From positions 1 through 36,502 of the forward strand of contig CANJIL010000029.1 of NCBI GenBank assembly GCA_947474455.1: a stretch of 36,502 nt of DNA, in the 5' to 3' direction. Made by a program: the position numbers and the translations under genes. Every line of letters starts with the position of its first letter. Position 1 is the first letter of the stretch. Positions 24,941-33,790 of this stretch are shown here, piece by piece. The notes under the pieces were generated by a model. It was not told where the DNA came from and made no database searches. It was given only the letters and a program-made list of their open reading frames with translations. Origin of the DNA: Hyphomonadaceae bacterium. GTDB lineage: Bacteria > Pseudomonadota > Alphaproteobacteria > Caulobacterales > Hyphomonadaceae.

Positions 24941-24958
24941 AACGGAACTGTTCGTTCC
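24941..24958. promoter_or_regulatory. Candidate operator in tetR / carbonic anhydrase intergenic region
   Basis: AACGGAACTGTTCGTTCC contains the inverted repeat GGAAC-N5-GTTCC (24944-24958) and, overlapping, AACG/CGTT ends. It lies 58 bases upstream of the TetR start and about 90 bases before the carbonic anhydrase. TetR proteins commonly bind such repeats, but binding is inference only. Confidence 0.4.
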
Positions 24959-25047
24959 TTGTCAGTCAAACTCATGGTCCGAGTCAATCAGGGCAGAACC
25001 AACAGCGTTTGCATCCGCCAACGATCTTGGCTAGGCGACACGCCACC

Positions 25048-25725
25048 ATGATCGACTTTGCTGACGACGCTCAGGATCTGTTCGCCGGCTACCGCCGTTT
25101 CCGGGCCCACCGCTATCGCGAGGCCCGCGACCTATTCTATCGCCTGCGCGACGGGCAGGAGCCTGCGACGATGATCATCGCCTGCGCAGACAGCCGCGCC
25201 GATCCCGCCATGATCTTCGACGCCGCCCCCGGTGAATTGTTCACTGTCCGCAACGTCGCCGCCCTCGTCCCGCCCTATGACGCATCGGGCGGTCTGCATG
25301 GCGTCTCCGCCGCTCTCGAATTCGCAGTCACGCGGCTCAGGGTGAAGCAGATCGTGGTGATGGGCCATGGCGGCTGCGGCGGCATCGCCGCTTCGCTTGC
25401 CGCCGCCGCGGATCGCCCGGTCGGCCGTTTCATCGCCCCCTGGGTCGAGCTTGCCGCCGAAGCCCGCGACGCTGTCCTGCGTGATGAGCACATCCCCCGC
25501 GCCGATTGGCAGGAAGCCGTTGAGCATGGCGCGGTAGGCCAGTCGCTCACCAACCTCATGACCTTCCCCTTCGTTCACGAAGCGATCGAAAACGGCGGTC
25601 TCAGCATGAGCGGCGCCTGGTTCTCCATCGGCAAGGGCGAGCTGCACTGGCGTGATCCCGATACCGGCCAGTTCTCGGTCGTCGCCGCCGAGGACCCATC
25701 GGCCGATCAGGACAACAAAATCTGA
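25048..25725 (+). CDS. Beta-class carbonic anhydrase
   Basis: A 225-aa zinc enzyme that interconverts CO2 and bicarbonate. Ligand motifs are clear: CADSRADP (Cys and the Asp-Arg dyad, about residue 45) and VMGHGGCGGI (His and Cys near 106-110). FTVRNVAALVPPYD and ALEFAVTRLRVKQIVVMGH are the standard surroundings. It lacks a signal peptide. Start: I take ATG 25048; a TTG upstream at 25009 extends the frame but has no better signal. It is divergent from TetR and 45 bases upstream of a small membrane gene, possibly in the same transcript. Confidence 0.93.
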   Translation: MIDFADDAQDLFAGYRRFRAHRYREARDLFYRLRDGQEPATMIIACADSRADPAMIFDAAPGELFTVRNVAALVPPYDASGGLHGVSAALEFAVTRLRVKQIVVMGHGGCGGIAASLAAAADRPVGRFIAPWVELAAEARDAVLRDEHIPRADWQEAVEHGAVGQSLTNLMTFPFVHEAIENGGLSMSGAWFSIGKGELHWRDPDTGQFSVVAAEDPSADQDNKI

Positions 25726-25770
25726 TCGGTTTCAATCGCCCTTCCGCTTTCCCGTGAGAGGGCGCGCCGC

Positions 25771-26241
25771 ATGACCGAAATACTCGTCTACGTCGTTGTC
25801 GGTCTGGTCGGCCTCGCGATCTATTTCGGCGCGAAAGCCGCAGCCGCGAAATTCGGGCCGGGTAACGAGGCGATCGCCCGCGCTGCGTTCGAGGACATGC
25901 CGGGTTTCGCGCCTGCCGCAACGAACACCTATCTCGGCAGCTCCATTGCTTATGATCCCATCGGCAACCGCATCGCCATCTGGGAAAAGTCTGGCGGCGC
26001 GCGCCTTGTCGATCCTAACGGCGTTGCTGTCTGGCATGCCGGTATCCTGCTCACGCTGGTGCTCAGCCGCACGACCGCCACGCCGATGATCCAGCTCTAT
26101 GCCCGCGAGAGGGATGCAAAACCCTTCTTCAAGGTCGGCGTGTTGAAGAAAACTGACGCAGCCGCCTGGCGCGACCGCCTGCAAGCGGCGTTCGGCGGCG
26201 AGAAAGAGCGCGAAGTCGACGTACGGGTCGCCGGCGTCTAG
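25771..26241 (+). CDS. Hypothetical membrane-anchored protein
   Basis: A 156-aa protein with one N-terminal transmembrane helix (ILVYVVVGLVGLAIYFGAKAAAA). A soluble beta-rich part follows (SSIAYDPIGNRIAIWEKSGGARLVDPNGVAVWHAGILL, LYARERDAKPFFKVGVLKKTDAAAWRDRLQAAF). The hydrophobic Ile/Leu spacing and the 'YDP..NRIAIWE' pattern suggest a small beta-sheet domain. No family recognised. ATG 25771 follows GAGAGGG. It is 45 bases after the carbonic anhydrase on the same strand. Confidence 0.65.
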   Translation: MTEILVYVVVGLVGLAIYFGAKAAAAKFGPGNEAIARAAFEDMPGFAPAATNTYLGSSIAYDPIGNRIAIWEKSGGARLVDPNGVAVWHAGILLTLVLSRTTATPMIQLYARERDAKPFFKVGVLKKTDAAAWRDRLQAAFGGEKEREVDVRVAGV

Positions 26242-26287
26242 CAGCTTATCGGGCCGGGTGGGCCACGTTTGTCAGGCCCGTGGTTTC

Positions 26288-27559
26288 TCAATCGATGGCC
26301 GGCTTCCGCAACAGCAGCAACGCCACAAGACTGAGTCCTGCCGCCGTGCTCAAATAGAAGCCCACGAAAGACAGCCCGCCCTGCTCGGCCAGCATCTGCG
26401 CCGCGACCGGCGTAAAGCCCCCGCCGATCACACCGCCCACATTGAACGCCACACTCGCGCCTGTGTAGCGCACGCGCGCAGGGAACAGCCCCGGCAGCCA
26501 CGCGCCCACCGGCCCGTACACGAACCCCATCAGCAACAGCAGGATCGACAAGAGCCCGCCCACCAGCAGCAGGTCCGCCGATCCCATCATCGGCGCGATC
26601 AAGAAGCCCCCGCACACAGCCAGCGCGGATCCCACGGTCAGCACCAGCCACGGGCTCTGCGCATCTGCCCAGTATCCCGCCCACACGATCCCCCCCGCCA
26701 TGAACAGGATCGCCACCAGCTGCACCTGCAAAAAGGTTTCGCGCGGAATGCCCAGCGTCGTTGTGCCATAGCCAAGCGCAAACGCCGTCGCGATGTAGTA
26801 GACGCAGAAACACGCCACCACGCCGAACGTGCCGCCCAGCGTCTCCTTCCAGTGATCGCGGAACAGCTCGCCCAGCGGCACGCTCGGCGGCTTCTCTTTC
26901 TCCAGCACCGCCTTGAACGCCGGCGTCTCAGTCAGCTTCAGCCGCACCCACAGCCCGATAATCACCAGCAGCGCGCTCGCCAGGAACGGGATGCGCCAGC
27001 CCCACGCCAGGAAATCCGCGTCCGAGAGCCACAATCCCAGCAGCAAGAATAATCCGTTCGCCGCGATGAACCCCACCGGCGCGCCCAGCTGCGGAAACAT
27101 GCCGAACCGCGCCTTCCACCCTGACGGCGCATTCTCCACCGCCAGCAGCGCCGCCCCGCCCCATTCCCCGCCAAGCCCCAGCCCCTGCCCGAAGCGCAGC
27201 ACGCACAGCAGCAGCGGCGCGATCCATCCCGCCATCGCATAGGTCGGCAGGAAGGCGATAGCCATCGTTGATCCGCCCATCAGCATCAGCGACCACACCA
27301 GCGTCGCCTTGCGCCCTGTTCGGTCCCCGAAATGCCCGAACACCACCGCACCCACTGGCCGCGCAATGAACGCGATCGCAAACGTCGCATACGACGACAT
27401 CAACTGCGCGCTCGGCGAATCCGAAGGAAAGAACAATGTCGGAAACACGATCGAGGCCGCGGTCGCGTAGATATAGAAATCGTAGAACTCGACAGCCGTG
27501 CCGACGAGACTCGCGGTCAGCACCCGCCCCGCAGGCGCCCGCTCGGTCGATGTTGTCAT
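26288..27559 (-). CDS. MFS transporter, metabolite:H+ symporter (MHS) type
   Basis: A 423-aa membrane protein with about 12 hydrophobic segments. The start LTASLVGTAVEFYDFYIYATAASIVF, the loop FGHFGDRTGRKATLVWSLMLMGGSTMAIAFLPTYA and GLGLGGEWGGAALLAVENAP are characteristic of the MHS subfamily (citrate, proline/betaine, shikimate and dicarboxylate symporters). Substrate cannot be read. I chose ATG 27559; the frame stays open to 27775 but those residues show no protein-like character and overlap the next gene's promoter region. The gene is convergent with the preceding hypothetical gene. Confidence 0.9.
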   Translation of the reverse strand: MTTSTERAPAGRVLTASLVGTAVEFYDFYIYATAASIVFPTLFFPSDSPSAQLMSSYATFAIAFIARPVGAVVFGHFGDRTGRKATLVWSLMLMGGSTMAIAFLPTYAMAGWIAPLLLCVLRFGQGLGLGGEWGGAALLAVENAPSGWKARFGMFPQLGAPVGFIAANGLFLLLGLWLSDADFLAWGWRIPFLASALLVIIGLWVRLKLTETPAFKAVLEKEKPPSVPLGELFRDHWKETLGGTFGVVACFCVYYIATAFALGYGTTTLGIPRETFLQVQLVAILFMAGGIVWAGYWADAQSPWLVLTVGSALAVCGGFLIAPMMGSADLLLVGGLLSILLLLMGFVYGPVGAWLPGLFPARVRYTGASVAFNVGGVIGGGFTPVAAQMLAEQGGLSFVGFYLSTAAGLSLVALLLLRKPAID

Positions 27560-27708
27560 GCACACGCCCCTCGGCTCGCACCCAAGGCGCGCGTTACGCC
27601 AGAAATCAAGCCTCAAGGCAACCTGGACCGCCCCGGGCATAGCTGCTTCCCGCTGAACCGACTCCCCGCTATCCTTTCGCGGCGCCGGAAGCTGAATGGG
27701 GAAAACGG

Positions 27709-28248
27709 ATGCTCTGGAAGACCGCAGGCGCGGCTGCCTTGCTCGCGACAGGCCTGCTCGCAGAAGCGCCCGCATCCGCGCAGGTTCCGGCCCACAATGC
27801 CAAGAAATTCGGGGAGGTCTACGCGGAAATCGAGGAAGTCTTTGGCGGCCCCGAGAGCTTCCAGAAGGCCTTCGAGAATGCCCGGGCCGAGTACGCCCGC
27901 ATGGAGGGCGCTCTGCAGCTGAGCCTCAACCTCGAAGCGCGCCTGCGCGTCAACAACTCGGCGAAGTCAGCCGACATCTATCTCAACGCCGGAAATGCCC
28001 TGCGGCCGTCCGTCGAACATCTGCGCACCGTGTTCGCGAAGTTCGACGCGCTGGAAACCGCGCTCGATGAGGCTCGCGCCAGGGCCGCTTACGACCACGT
28101 CGTCGCCGATCATGCCGCCCTCTTCCAGCGTCCGATGACCGAGCAGTTCGAGTACAGCAAGACGCACCCACTGACCGCAGAACCGCTCAAATCCTTCCAG
28201 ATTGCCGCCGAAACCCTGATCGCGGTCGCCACACGCAAGCCAGCCTGA
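27709..28248 (+). CDS. Secreted helical protein, unknown
   Basis: A 179-aa protein with a signal peptide (MLWKTAGAAALLATGLLAEAPASAQ) and a highly helical mature part (VYAEIEEVFGGPESFQKAFENARAEYARMEGALQLSLNLEARL ... SVEHLRTVFAKFDALETALDEARARAAYDHVVADHAALF). There is no CXXCH, so it is not a c-type cytochrome despite the helical character. No family recognised. GGGGAAA precedes ATG 27709. It is divergent from the MFS transporter and convergent with rlmN, leaving 12 bases before rlmN's stop. Confidence 0.72.
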   Translation: MLWKTAGAAALLATGLLAEAPASAQVPAHNAKKFGEVYAEIEEVFGGPESFQKAFENARAEYARMEGALQLSLNLEARLRVNNSAKSADIYLNAGNALRPSVEHLRTVFAKFDALETALDEARARAAYDHVVADHAALFQRPMTEQFEYSKTHPLTAEPLKSFQIAAETLIAVATRKPA

Positions 28249-28260
28249 TAAAAACGGCCG

Positions 28261-29436
28261 CTACTCCAGGCCCGCTTCCTTCTCGGCCAGCCGGCGCTTC
28301 AGCGCTTCGCTGGCTTTCTCCTTAACGCTCTCCGAGCGCAGCTGACCGCAGGCGGCCAGGATATCCCGCCCGCGCGGCGTGCGGATGGGCGAGGCATAGC
28401 CCGCCCGGTTCAGCACTTCGGCGAACGCCTCGATCGTCTCCCAGTCCGAGCACTCGTACTTCGTGCCCGGCCACGGATTGAACGGGATGAGATTGATCTT
28501 CGAGGGCAGGCCCTTCAGCAGCCGCACCAGATCCTTCGCCTCCGCCAGCGTATCGTTGACGCCCTTCAGCATCACATACTCGAACGTCACGCGCCTGGAA
28601 TTGGACAGGTCCGGATAGGCCCGGATCGCGCCGAACAGTTCCTTCAGGTCGTATTTCTTGTTGAGCGGAACCAGCTCGTCCCGGAGGTCATCGTTCGTGG
28701 CGTGCAGCGAGATCGCCAGCATCGCGCCCGTGCGCTGGCCCAGCTCTGGAATCTTCGGCGCGACGCCAGCCGTCGACACTGTGATCCGACGCTTGGAGAT
28801 CGAGATGCCGTCGCCATCGCCGATCGTGTCGAGAGCCTCAACCACATTGTCGAGATTGTAGAGCGGCTCGCCCATGCCCATGAAGACGATGTTGGTGAGG
28901 CGACGGTCTTCGTTGGACGTTGGCCACTCCTCCAGCGCATCACGCGCCACCATCACCTGGTTTACGATCTCGGCCGCTGTCAGGTTCCGAACCAGCTTCT
29001 GCGTGCCCGTGTGGCAGAAGGTGCAGGTCAGCGTGCAGCCCACCTGAGACGACACACAGAGCGCGCCCGCCTTGCCCACATCGGGGATATAGACGCATTC
29101 GGCCTCGGCGTTGGGCCCGTAGCCGATCAGCCATTTCCGCGTCCCGTCGACCGAGGTCTGCGCCATGCTGACTGGCGGACGCTCCAGCACGAACGTCTCT
29201 CCCAGAACTACCCGCAGCTCCTTCGCCACGTCGGTCATCTTTGAAAAGTCTGTCACGCCGTAATGGTAGATCCAGCGCCACAGCTGGGTCGCGCGCATCC
29301 GCGCCTTCTTTTCTTCGACCCCCGCGCCGATCAGCGCCTGGCGCAGCCTTTCCCGCCCCAATCCTGCGAGATTGGAAACAACCGGCGCGCCCGGTTTCCG
29401 GGTAAGGTCGAGTTCGACGGACATTCGCGGGCTCAT
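28261..29436 (-). CDS. rlmN: Dual-specificity rRNA/tRNA adenine-C2 methyltransferase
   Basis: A 391-aa radical SAM enzyme that methylates A2503 of 23S rRNA and A37 of several tRNAs. The SAM/iron-sulphur motif C-x3-C-x2-C is seen as [14 protein letters not shown] (about residue 132). Other hallmarks: [74 protein letters not shown] and [12 protein letters not shown] catalytic Cys near the C-terminus is consistent with [13 protein letters not shown] chose ATG 29436, preceded by GCGG; ATG 29424 is a second option. The frame is open to 29562 with no better start. Confidence 0.95.
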   Translation of the reverse strand: MSPRMSVELDLTRKPGAPVVSNLAGLGRERLRQALIGAGVEEKKARMRATQLWRWIYHYGVTDFSKMTDVAKELRVVLGETFVLERPPVSMAQTSVDGTRKWLIGYGPNAEAECVYIPDVGKAGALCVSSQVGCTLTCTFCHTGTQKLVRNLTAAEIVNQVMVARDALEEWPTSNEDRRLTNIVFMGMGEPLYNLDNVVEALDTIGDGDGISISKRRITVSTAGVAPKIPELGQRTGAMLAISLHATNDDLRDELVPLNKKYDLKELFGAIRAYPDLSNSRRVTFEYVMLKGVNDTLAEAKDLVRLLKGLPSKINLIPFNPWPGTKYECSDWETIEAFAEVLNRAGYASPIRTPRGRDILAACGQLRSESVKEKASEALKRRLAEKEAGLE

Positions 29437-29811
29437 ACCGCAAACCGGCAAACCACGCGATACCCCGCACTGCGCAGGCGAAAAGATCCGCTGCCGCCAG
29501 TGAATCGCGCGTGGGATCCCTCCAACCCGACGAGCTTGAAAAATACACACGCGGCGGGACATCAGGAGAGCTGAGCGTGGCCAGGCATGCTGCGCCGACC
29601 TGTGTGACGAAATCAGCGGTCCTGAAAAATTCTTCGGTTCAGCGTTGACCAGACCGCGCGCACCGTCTGGCGACGTCAGCGGTCTCGCCTCTGCTCTCGC
29701 GGCGCATCAGCAGACGCTCCAAGCCCGCTGTCGTGAGGCCGCCAACGCCCTCGCTCGTCTCCAGACCCTCCGCGAAAATCTGGCCGGGACGCTGGACCGG
29801 CGCTGGACGTT
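29437..29811. other. Intergenic stretch, no confident gene
   Basis: Between rlmN and the hairpin at 29812 only one plus-strand reading frame (TTG 29645, 89 codons) has moderate codon bias. It reads [20 protein letters not shown] and on in a helix-like way but has no clear ribosome site, and its end runs through the hairpin, so I do not call it. No tRNA or repeat is seen; the region presumably carries the rlmN promoter. Confidence 0.4.
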
Positions 29812-29853
29812 CGCGCCCGGACGGAAGGCGTCATCGCCATCCCTCCGGGCGCG
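29812..29853 (-). terminator. Strong hairpin downstream of DUF1428 gene
   Basis: CGCGCCCGGA and its perfect reverse complement TCCGGGCGCG enclose an inner GGCG-TCAT-CGCC hairpin. It begins 12 bases past the stop codon of the minus-strand DUF1428 gene. No U-tract follows, so it may work as a Rho-assisted or 3'-end-stabilising element. Confidence 0.55.
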
Positions 29854-29864
29854 GCCAGATAGCT

Positions 29865-30245
29865 TTACTCCTTCGCAGGCTCAGACGCGGCGTGCATCTC
29901 GATCATCGTCTTGAAGCCGCCCCAGAACATGCGCTTGCCGTCGAATGGCATGGTGGCCGGATCCATCTTCATGGCTGGATCGGCCATCACCTTTTTCATG
30001 ACCTCGTCGCGGTGCTTGCGGCTCTTGTAAACCGCGAAGGCGAACACCACCGTCTCGCCATCCTTCTTCTTCACCGCCTTGTGGAAGTCGGTCGATTTGC
30101 CCACGGGCACATCGTCGGCCACCGACTCCCAGTATTGCAGCGCGCCGTGCTTGATCCAAGCTTTGCCGGCCTTCCTCGCGTCCTTCTTGTAGGCTTCGAG
30201 ATTTCCTTCGGGCACAGGAAGAATGAAGCCGTCGACATAGGCCGT
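29865..30245 (-). CDS. DUF1428 family protein with putative ACG start
   Basis: The frame codes for AYVDGFILPVPEGNLEAYKKDARKAGKAWIKHGALQYWE..., GETVVFAFAVYKSRKHRDEVMKKVMADPAMK and MPFDGKRMFWGGFKTMIEM, matching DUF1428. In this family the protein starts at M-(T)AYVDGF. Here the codon before AYVDGF is ACG (30243-30245), and reading further back gives only GARA, then an in-frame TGA; there is no ATG, GTG or TTG. A GTG at 30215 would cut off the first conserved strand. A G-run (GGGGG) about 8 bases upstream could serve as a weak ribosome site. So the start is either ACG, a rare codon, or mutated. Function of the family is unknown. Confidence 0.75.
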   Translation of the reverse strand, partial: TAYVDGFILPVPEGNLEAYKKDARKAGKAWIKHGALQYWESVADDVPVGKSTDFHKAVKKKDGETVVFAFAVYKSRKHRDEVMKKVMADPAMKMDPATMPFDGKRMFWGGFKTMIEMHAASEPAKE

Positions 30246-30364
30246 GGCGCGCGCCCCCGCTGCTGGATTTCAGATAGGGACACTAGATGACGAGACGAGC
30301 CCTGCAAGACATTCGGCGTGATATGAAAATCACTTGATCGCGCGCCGGCCAGGCAAGCACCTCG

Positions 30365-30862
30365 CTACTTGCAGAGCGTCCGCGCCTTCTCGATCGCTTC
30401 GCGCGACCCCTTGAGCGAGAAGTGATAGGCTGTGCGAGCGTCCTTCACCGACGCTGCTTCAACACGCAGCTCCGAGCCCTTCTTCATCGCCTCGATCAGC
30501 GGCTTCTCACGCCCATCCGGCACGAAGGCTTCCTGCCCGGCCGCATACATCGGAAAGCGCTCGCGCCCGATGATCGCCGCCGGCGCAAGGTCCGTGCGCA
30601 GCGTGTAGCCGACGCGCAGGCTCGGCTGGCCGGCCGCCGCACCCGACTTGAACGCCGCGACATAGAAGGTCACCTCGCCATGCTCGGCCGCCTTGGGCGC
30701 CTTGTCTGACGCCTCTACCGCAGCAAAGCAGACCATGGCCCGCCCCTCCCCCTCGGTGTAGACGCGCCAGTCGTTATACCGCCCGATCGCCTTCGACTGC
30801 GCGATGGCGGCCGGCGCCGCCGCCAGCATCATCATCGCCATGAAGGGAACCAGTCGAGCCAT
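30365..30862 (-). CDS. IalB-like (invasion-associated locus B) secreted protein
   Basis: A 165-aa protein with a signal peptide (MARLVPFMAMMMLAAAPAAIAQ). The mature part (AIGRYNDWRVYTEGEGRAMVCFAAVEASDKAP, FYVAAFKSGAAAGQPSLRVGYTL, SLKGSREAIEKARTLCK) matches the IalB family: a beta-sandwich-like protein with two conserved Cys (in MVCF and TLCK). Such proteins are widespread in alphaproteobacteria and probably act in the periplasm. The name derives from Bartonella and does not imply pathogenicity here. Start: ATG 30862. Confidence 0.8.
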   Translation of the reverse strand: MARLVPFMAMMMLAAAPAAIAQSKAIGRYNDWRVYTEGEGRAMVCFAAVEASDKAPKAAEHGEVTFYVAAFKSGAAAGQPSLRVGYTLRTDLAPAAIIGRERFPMYAAGQEAFVPDGREKPLIEAMKKGSELRVEAASVKDARTAYHFSLKGSREAIEKARTLCK

Positions 30863-30976
30863 AGTCAGATTCTCCAGTCCGTCAGACTAGACCTGATTAC
30901 GGATGAAATTTGACGCAAGATTTAATCCAGCTGCGCCTTTCGTCCTGCCTGCGTGAGTCGGGGGCAGTTTCTGCGG

Positions 30977-31543
30977 CTATCGCGGCGCCCGCTTGGCCAG
31001 AATGCGCTGCAGCGTGCGCCGGTGCATGTTCAGCCGCCGCGCCGTCTCGGAGACGTTGTGGTTGCAGAGCTCGTACACCCGCTGGATGTGCTCCCAACGC
31101 ACCCGGTCAGCCGACATCGGGTTCTCCGGCGGCTCGGGCCGGTCGGACCGGCCGGTGAGCAGCGCGTTCACAACATCGTCGATGTCCGCCGGCTTGGGCA
31201 GATAGTCGATCGCCCCCGCCTTCACCGCAGCAACAGCCGTCGAGATGGCGCCATAGCCGGTCAAGATAACCGCATGCGTATCCTCGCGCACACGCTGTAG
31301 CGCCTCGACCACTTCCAGGCCGGAACCATCCTCCAGCCGCAGGTCCACGACCGCGAAGGCCGGCGCCTGCTTCTTGAGGTGCTCCCGCGCCTCTGCAACC
31401 GAGCCCAGCGAGGTCACGTCGAAACCACGTTGACCCAACGCCCGCGCAAGGCGTGCGCGGAAGGGAGCATCGTCGTCGAGCACCATCAGTGTGCGATCTT
31501 CCAGTGCGGCCACCCGCGGGTCGGACTCAACAGGTTCTTCCAC
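30977..31543 (-). CDS. regA: Response regulator RegA/ActR/PrrA
   Basis: A 188-aa two-domain redox response regulator. The receiver has acidic pocket DDD (MVLDDDAPF), phospho-Asp in VVDLRLEDGSGLEV, and Lys in DYLPKPAD. The C-terminal Fis-type HTH, NVSETARRLNMHRRTLQRILAKRAP, is the hallmark of RegA/ActR. It activates photosynthesis, respiration, nitrogen and CO2-fixation genes in relatives when RegB phosphorylates it under low oxygen. It is downstream of regB on the same strand but separated by 113 bases containing a TTATATAA stretch, perhaps its own promoter. Start: ATG 31543. Confidence 0.95.
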   Translation of the reverse strand: MEEPVESDPRVAALEDRTLMVLDDDAPFRARLARALGQRGFDVTSLGSVAEAREHLKKQAPAFAVVDLRLEDGSGLEVVEALQRVREDTHAVILTGYGAISTAVAAVKAGAIDYLPKPADIDDVVNALLTGRSDRPEPPENPMSADRVRWEHIQRVYELCNHNVSETARRLNMHRRTLQRILAKRAPR

Positions 31544-31656
31544 CCTGAAACTCTCCCGCAGACGCTGTCGATGACAGTTATATAATCGGCTGTGGCTGCT
31601 TAGGCCACCTGATTGATTTCTGTCTACCCGCGCTGGGAACTTTCGCCTGACGGCGC

Positions 31657-33042
31657 CTAACCACCGATCCAGCCCTCTGGCGCTTCAATAGCGGCCCTCG
31701 GCCAGACGATTCGCACCACAGCGCCCTTCGCGGGCAATTGCCTGTTATAGGGTGTAACGCGCGCACCCGTGCGCTCGAGCAGCGTACACGCTATGAAGAA
31801 GCCCAGCCCCATGCCCCCGCCGCGCTGCTCGATCCGACGCTCCGAGAAATAGGGCTCCCCCAGCTTGGCCAGCACGCTCGGCGCAAACCCCGGCCCGTCA
31901 TCGGTCACATAGATCCGCACTTCTTCGTCCGACCATCGCGCGTTGACGCTGACTCCCTTCGTGGCGAAGCTCACCGCATTCTCCACGAATGCGCCCAGCG
32001 CGTGAATAATCTCCGGCTTGCGGATCACGTCAGGCGGCTTATCGCCGCCGCCCCCGCCCGCCAGCGGCGAGCATGAGCACTGCACATGGATGCCTGATCC
32101 GTTGTGCGGCTCGGCAGCCTCCTCGATCAGCCCCGGCAGCGTCGCGCGCGCCATCGCTGCGTCCGTCATGTGACGCCGCTGCGAGATCTGCTTCAGGATC
32201 GCACGGCAGCGCTCCGACTGTTCGATGATCAGCTCGACATCCTCGCGCGCCGGATGTCCCGGCTTCACGCTACGGCCCAGCTCCTTCGCTGCGATGTGGA
32301 TCGTCGCCAGTGGCGTGCCGAGCTCGTGCGCGGTAGCCGCCGCCAGCGCGCCCAGCGCCGACAATTGCTGCTCGCGCGCCAGCACCGCCTGCACCGCGTC
32401 GAGCGCCGAGACGAGGTGCGCCTCGTCGCGCCCCGTCCGCCATGACGACACGGCGAAAAACACCAGCCCGATAGCCACCGCCGCCAGCTGCCCGCCCTGA
32501 TACAGCGGCGGCAGCTGCAGCGGCTCGCCCTGCCAGGGCAGGTCCAGCCCCCAGAACCACATGAAGCAGCAGCACACAAGCGCCAGCAGCGAGAGCAGCA
32601 TCGCATAGGCCGGCAACAGCCGCGATGCGCCGACAGTGACAGGCGCGAGGATCATCAGGAGAAACGGATTCTGCAGTCCGCCGGTCAGCCCGATCAACAC
32701 CGAAAGCTGCACTGTGTCGAACGCCAGCTGCCCTGCCGTCTCCGCAGGCGAGGACAGGTGTTGCGTCGGGAACACGGCCATCAGCGCCACATTCAGCCAG
32801 GCCGAAGCGCCGATGGCCGCAAGGCACGCCACCAGAGGCAGATCGAACCCCAGCAGGAAGTACACGAACAGTACGGCGGCAAGCTGTCCCGCGATCGCCA
32901 TCCAGCGCAGCGTAACCAGTGTGCGCAGACGTGTCCGTCCGAACGCCGAGCCGACGCTGCGCAATGCCTCGCGCGCCGGATCGTCCGGCGCCGCGGGCGT
33001 CGACAGGTTCTGCGCCTTGGGCAAGATCTGCGGATCAGCCAT
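31657..33042 (-). CDS. regB: Redox sensor histidine kinase RegB/ActS/PrrB
   Basis: A 461-aa membrane histidine kinase. Six hydrophobic segments occupy residues about 45-205. The quinone-site motif GGLQNPF lies near residue 119. The H-box ATAHELGTPLATI is near residue 239. The redox-active Cys expected in 'SERCRAIL' is present near 278. The ATPase domain has DDGPGF and GGGMGLGFFIA. RegB senses quinone redox state and oxidation of this Cys and phosphorylates RegA. Divergent from senC, upstream of regA. Start: ATG 33042. Confidence 0.96.
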   Translation of the reverse strand: MADPQILPKAQNLSTPAAPDDPAREALRSVGSAFGRTRLRTLVTLRWMAIAGQLAAVLFVYFLLGFDLPLVACLAAIGASAWLNVALMAVFPTQHLSSPAETAGQLAFDTVQLSVLIGLTGGLQNPFLLMILAPVTVGASRLLPAYAMLLSLLALVCCCFMWFWGLDLPWQGEPLQLPPLYQGGQLAAVAIGLVFFAVSSWRTGRDEAHLVSALDAVQAVLAREQQLSALGALAAATAHELGTPLATIHIAAKELGRSVKPGHPAREDVELIIEQSERCRAILKQISQRRHMTDAAMARATLPGLIEEAAEPHNGSGIHVQCSCSPLAGGGGGDKPPDVIRKPEIIHALGAFVENAVSFATKGVSVNARWSDEEVRIYVTDDGPGFAPSVLAKLGEPYFSERRIEQRGGGMGLGFFIACTLLERTGARVTPYNRQLPAKGAVVRIVWPRAAIEAPEGWIGG

Positions 33043-33121
33043 GCACGGTGCTCGCGCAAACGCGCTGCATTGTCATCAGGCCGCAGTTTGCTTTTTGTCG
33101 CGTGCATGCGATTTTTCTCTT

Positions 33122-33790
33122 ATGCACACCATCATTTCTGCGCGCTGTATGACGGTTCTGGGCTGCGCCGCTCTTCTGGCGCTTGCCGCCGGATGCTCGC
33201 CCTCCGGGGAAAGACCCGCCCAGGGCGGCGTTGTTGCCGGATCGGGCGTTGTTTCCTCGGGCATGCCCGCCGAGGAGGAAAATTGCGGCAACCGCTCGTC
33301 CGATGCGATCGGGGGCCCGTTCCGCCTTACTTCGCATACAGGTTCGCCCACTACGGAAGAGAGCCTCAGGGGCGAGAAGTCGCTGGTCTTTTTCGGCTTT
33401 ACCCGTTGCCCGGATGTCTGCCCCACCACGCTGTTCACGCTGGGCAAAGCGATCAGCCTCCTGCCCCCAGGAAAGAAGGCGCCGCGCACGGTCTTCATCT
33501 CGGTCGACCCTGCCCGCGACACCCCCGAGGCGCTGGCCCAGTACATTCATTCGAACAGTTTCCCGGAGGATATCATCGGTCTCACCGGCACGCTTGATGA
33601 ACTCCAGCAAACCGCCGCCGGGTTCAAGACCACATTCACCCGGGATGAGGAAACCGATGGCGCATCGGGCTATCTGGTCAGCCACTCCTCCATTCTCTAC
33701 CTGATGGACGAGAACTGGAAGCTGCAGACCTATTTCGGCCCCGGCGAATCCGCCGAAGCGATCGCCAGCTGCCTCGCCAAGCTCGGCTAA
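33122..33790 (+). CDS. senC: SCO1/SenC/PrrC copper-chaperone lipoprotein
   Basis: A 222-aa protein with a lipoprotein signal (MTVLGCAALLALAAGC within the first 40 codons, lipobox LAAGC). A thioredoxin-like SCO domain follows, with copper-binding CPDVC (FTRCPDVCPTT, about residue 96) and the third ligand His in LVSHSSILYL (about 187). SCO proteins deliver copper to the CuA site of cytochrome c oxidase. It is encoded divergently to regB with 79 bases between, as in Rhodobacter clusters. Start: ATG 33122 is taken, but ATG 33149 is in frame and immediately precedes the signal; it may be the true start. Confidence 0.93.
   Translation: MHTIISARCMTVLGCAALLALAAGCSPSGERPAQGGVVAGSGVVSSGMPAEEENCGNRSSDAIGGPFRLTSHTGSPTTEESLRGEKSLVFFGFTRCPDVCPTTLFTLGKAISLLPPGKKAPRTVFISVDPARDTPEALAQYIHSNSFPEDIIGLTGTLDELQQTAAGFKTTFTRDEETDGASGYLVSHSSILYLMDENWKLQTYFGPGESAEAIASCLAKLG

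Noticed and set aside
27709-28248. Cytochrome c' / c556-like protein
   Set aside because: Helical and secreted, but lacks a CXXCH haem motif.
29645-29914. Plus-strand 89-codon frame
   Set aside because: TTG start without ribosome site, runs through a strong hairpin and into the antisense of the DUF1428 gene.
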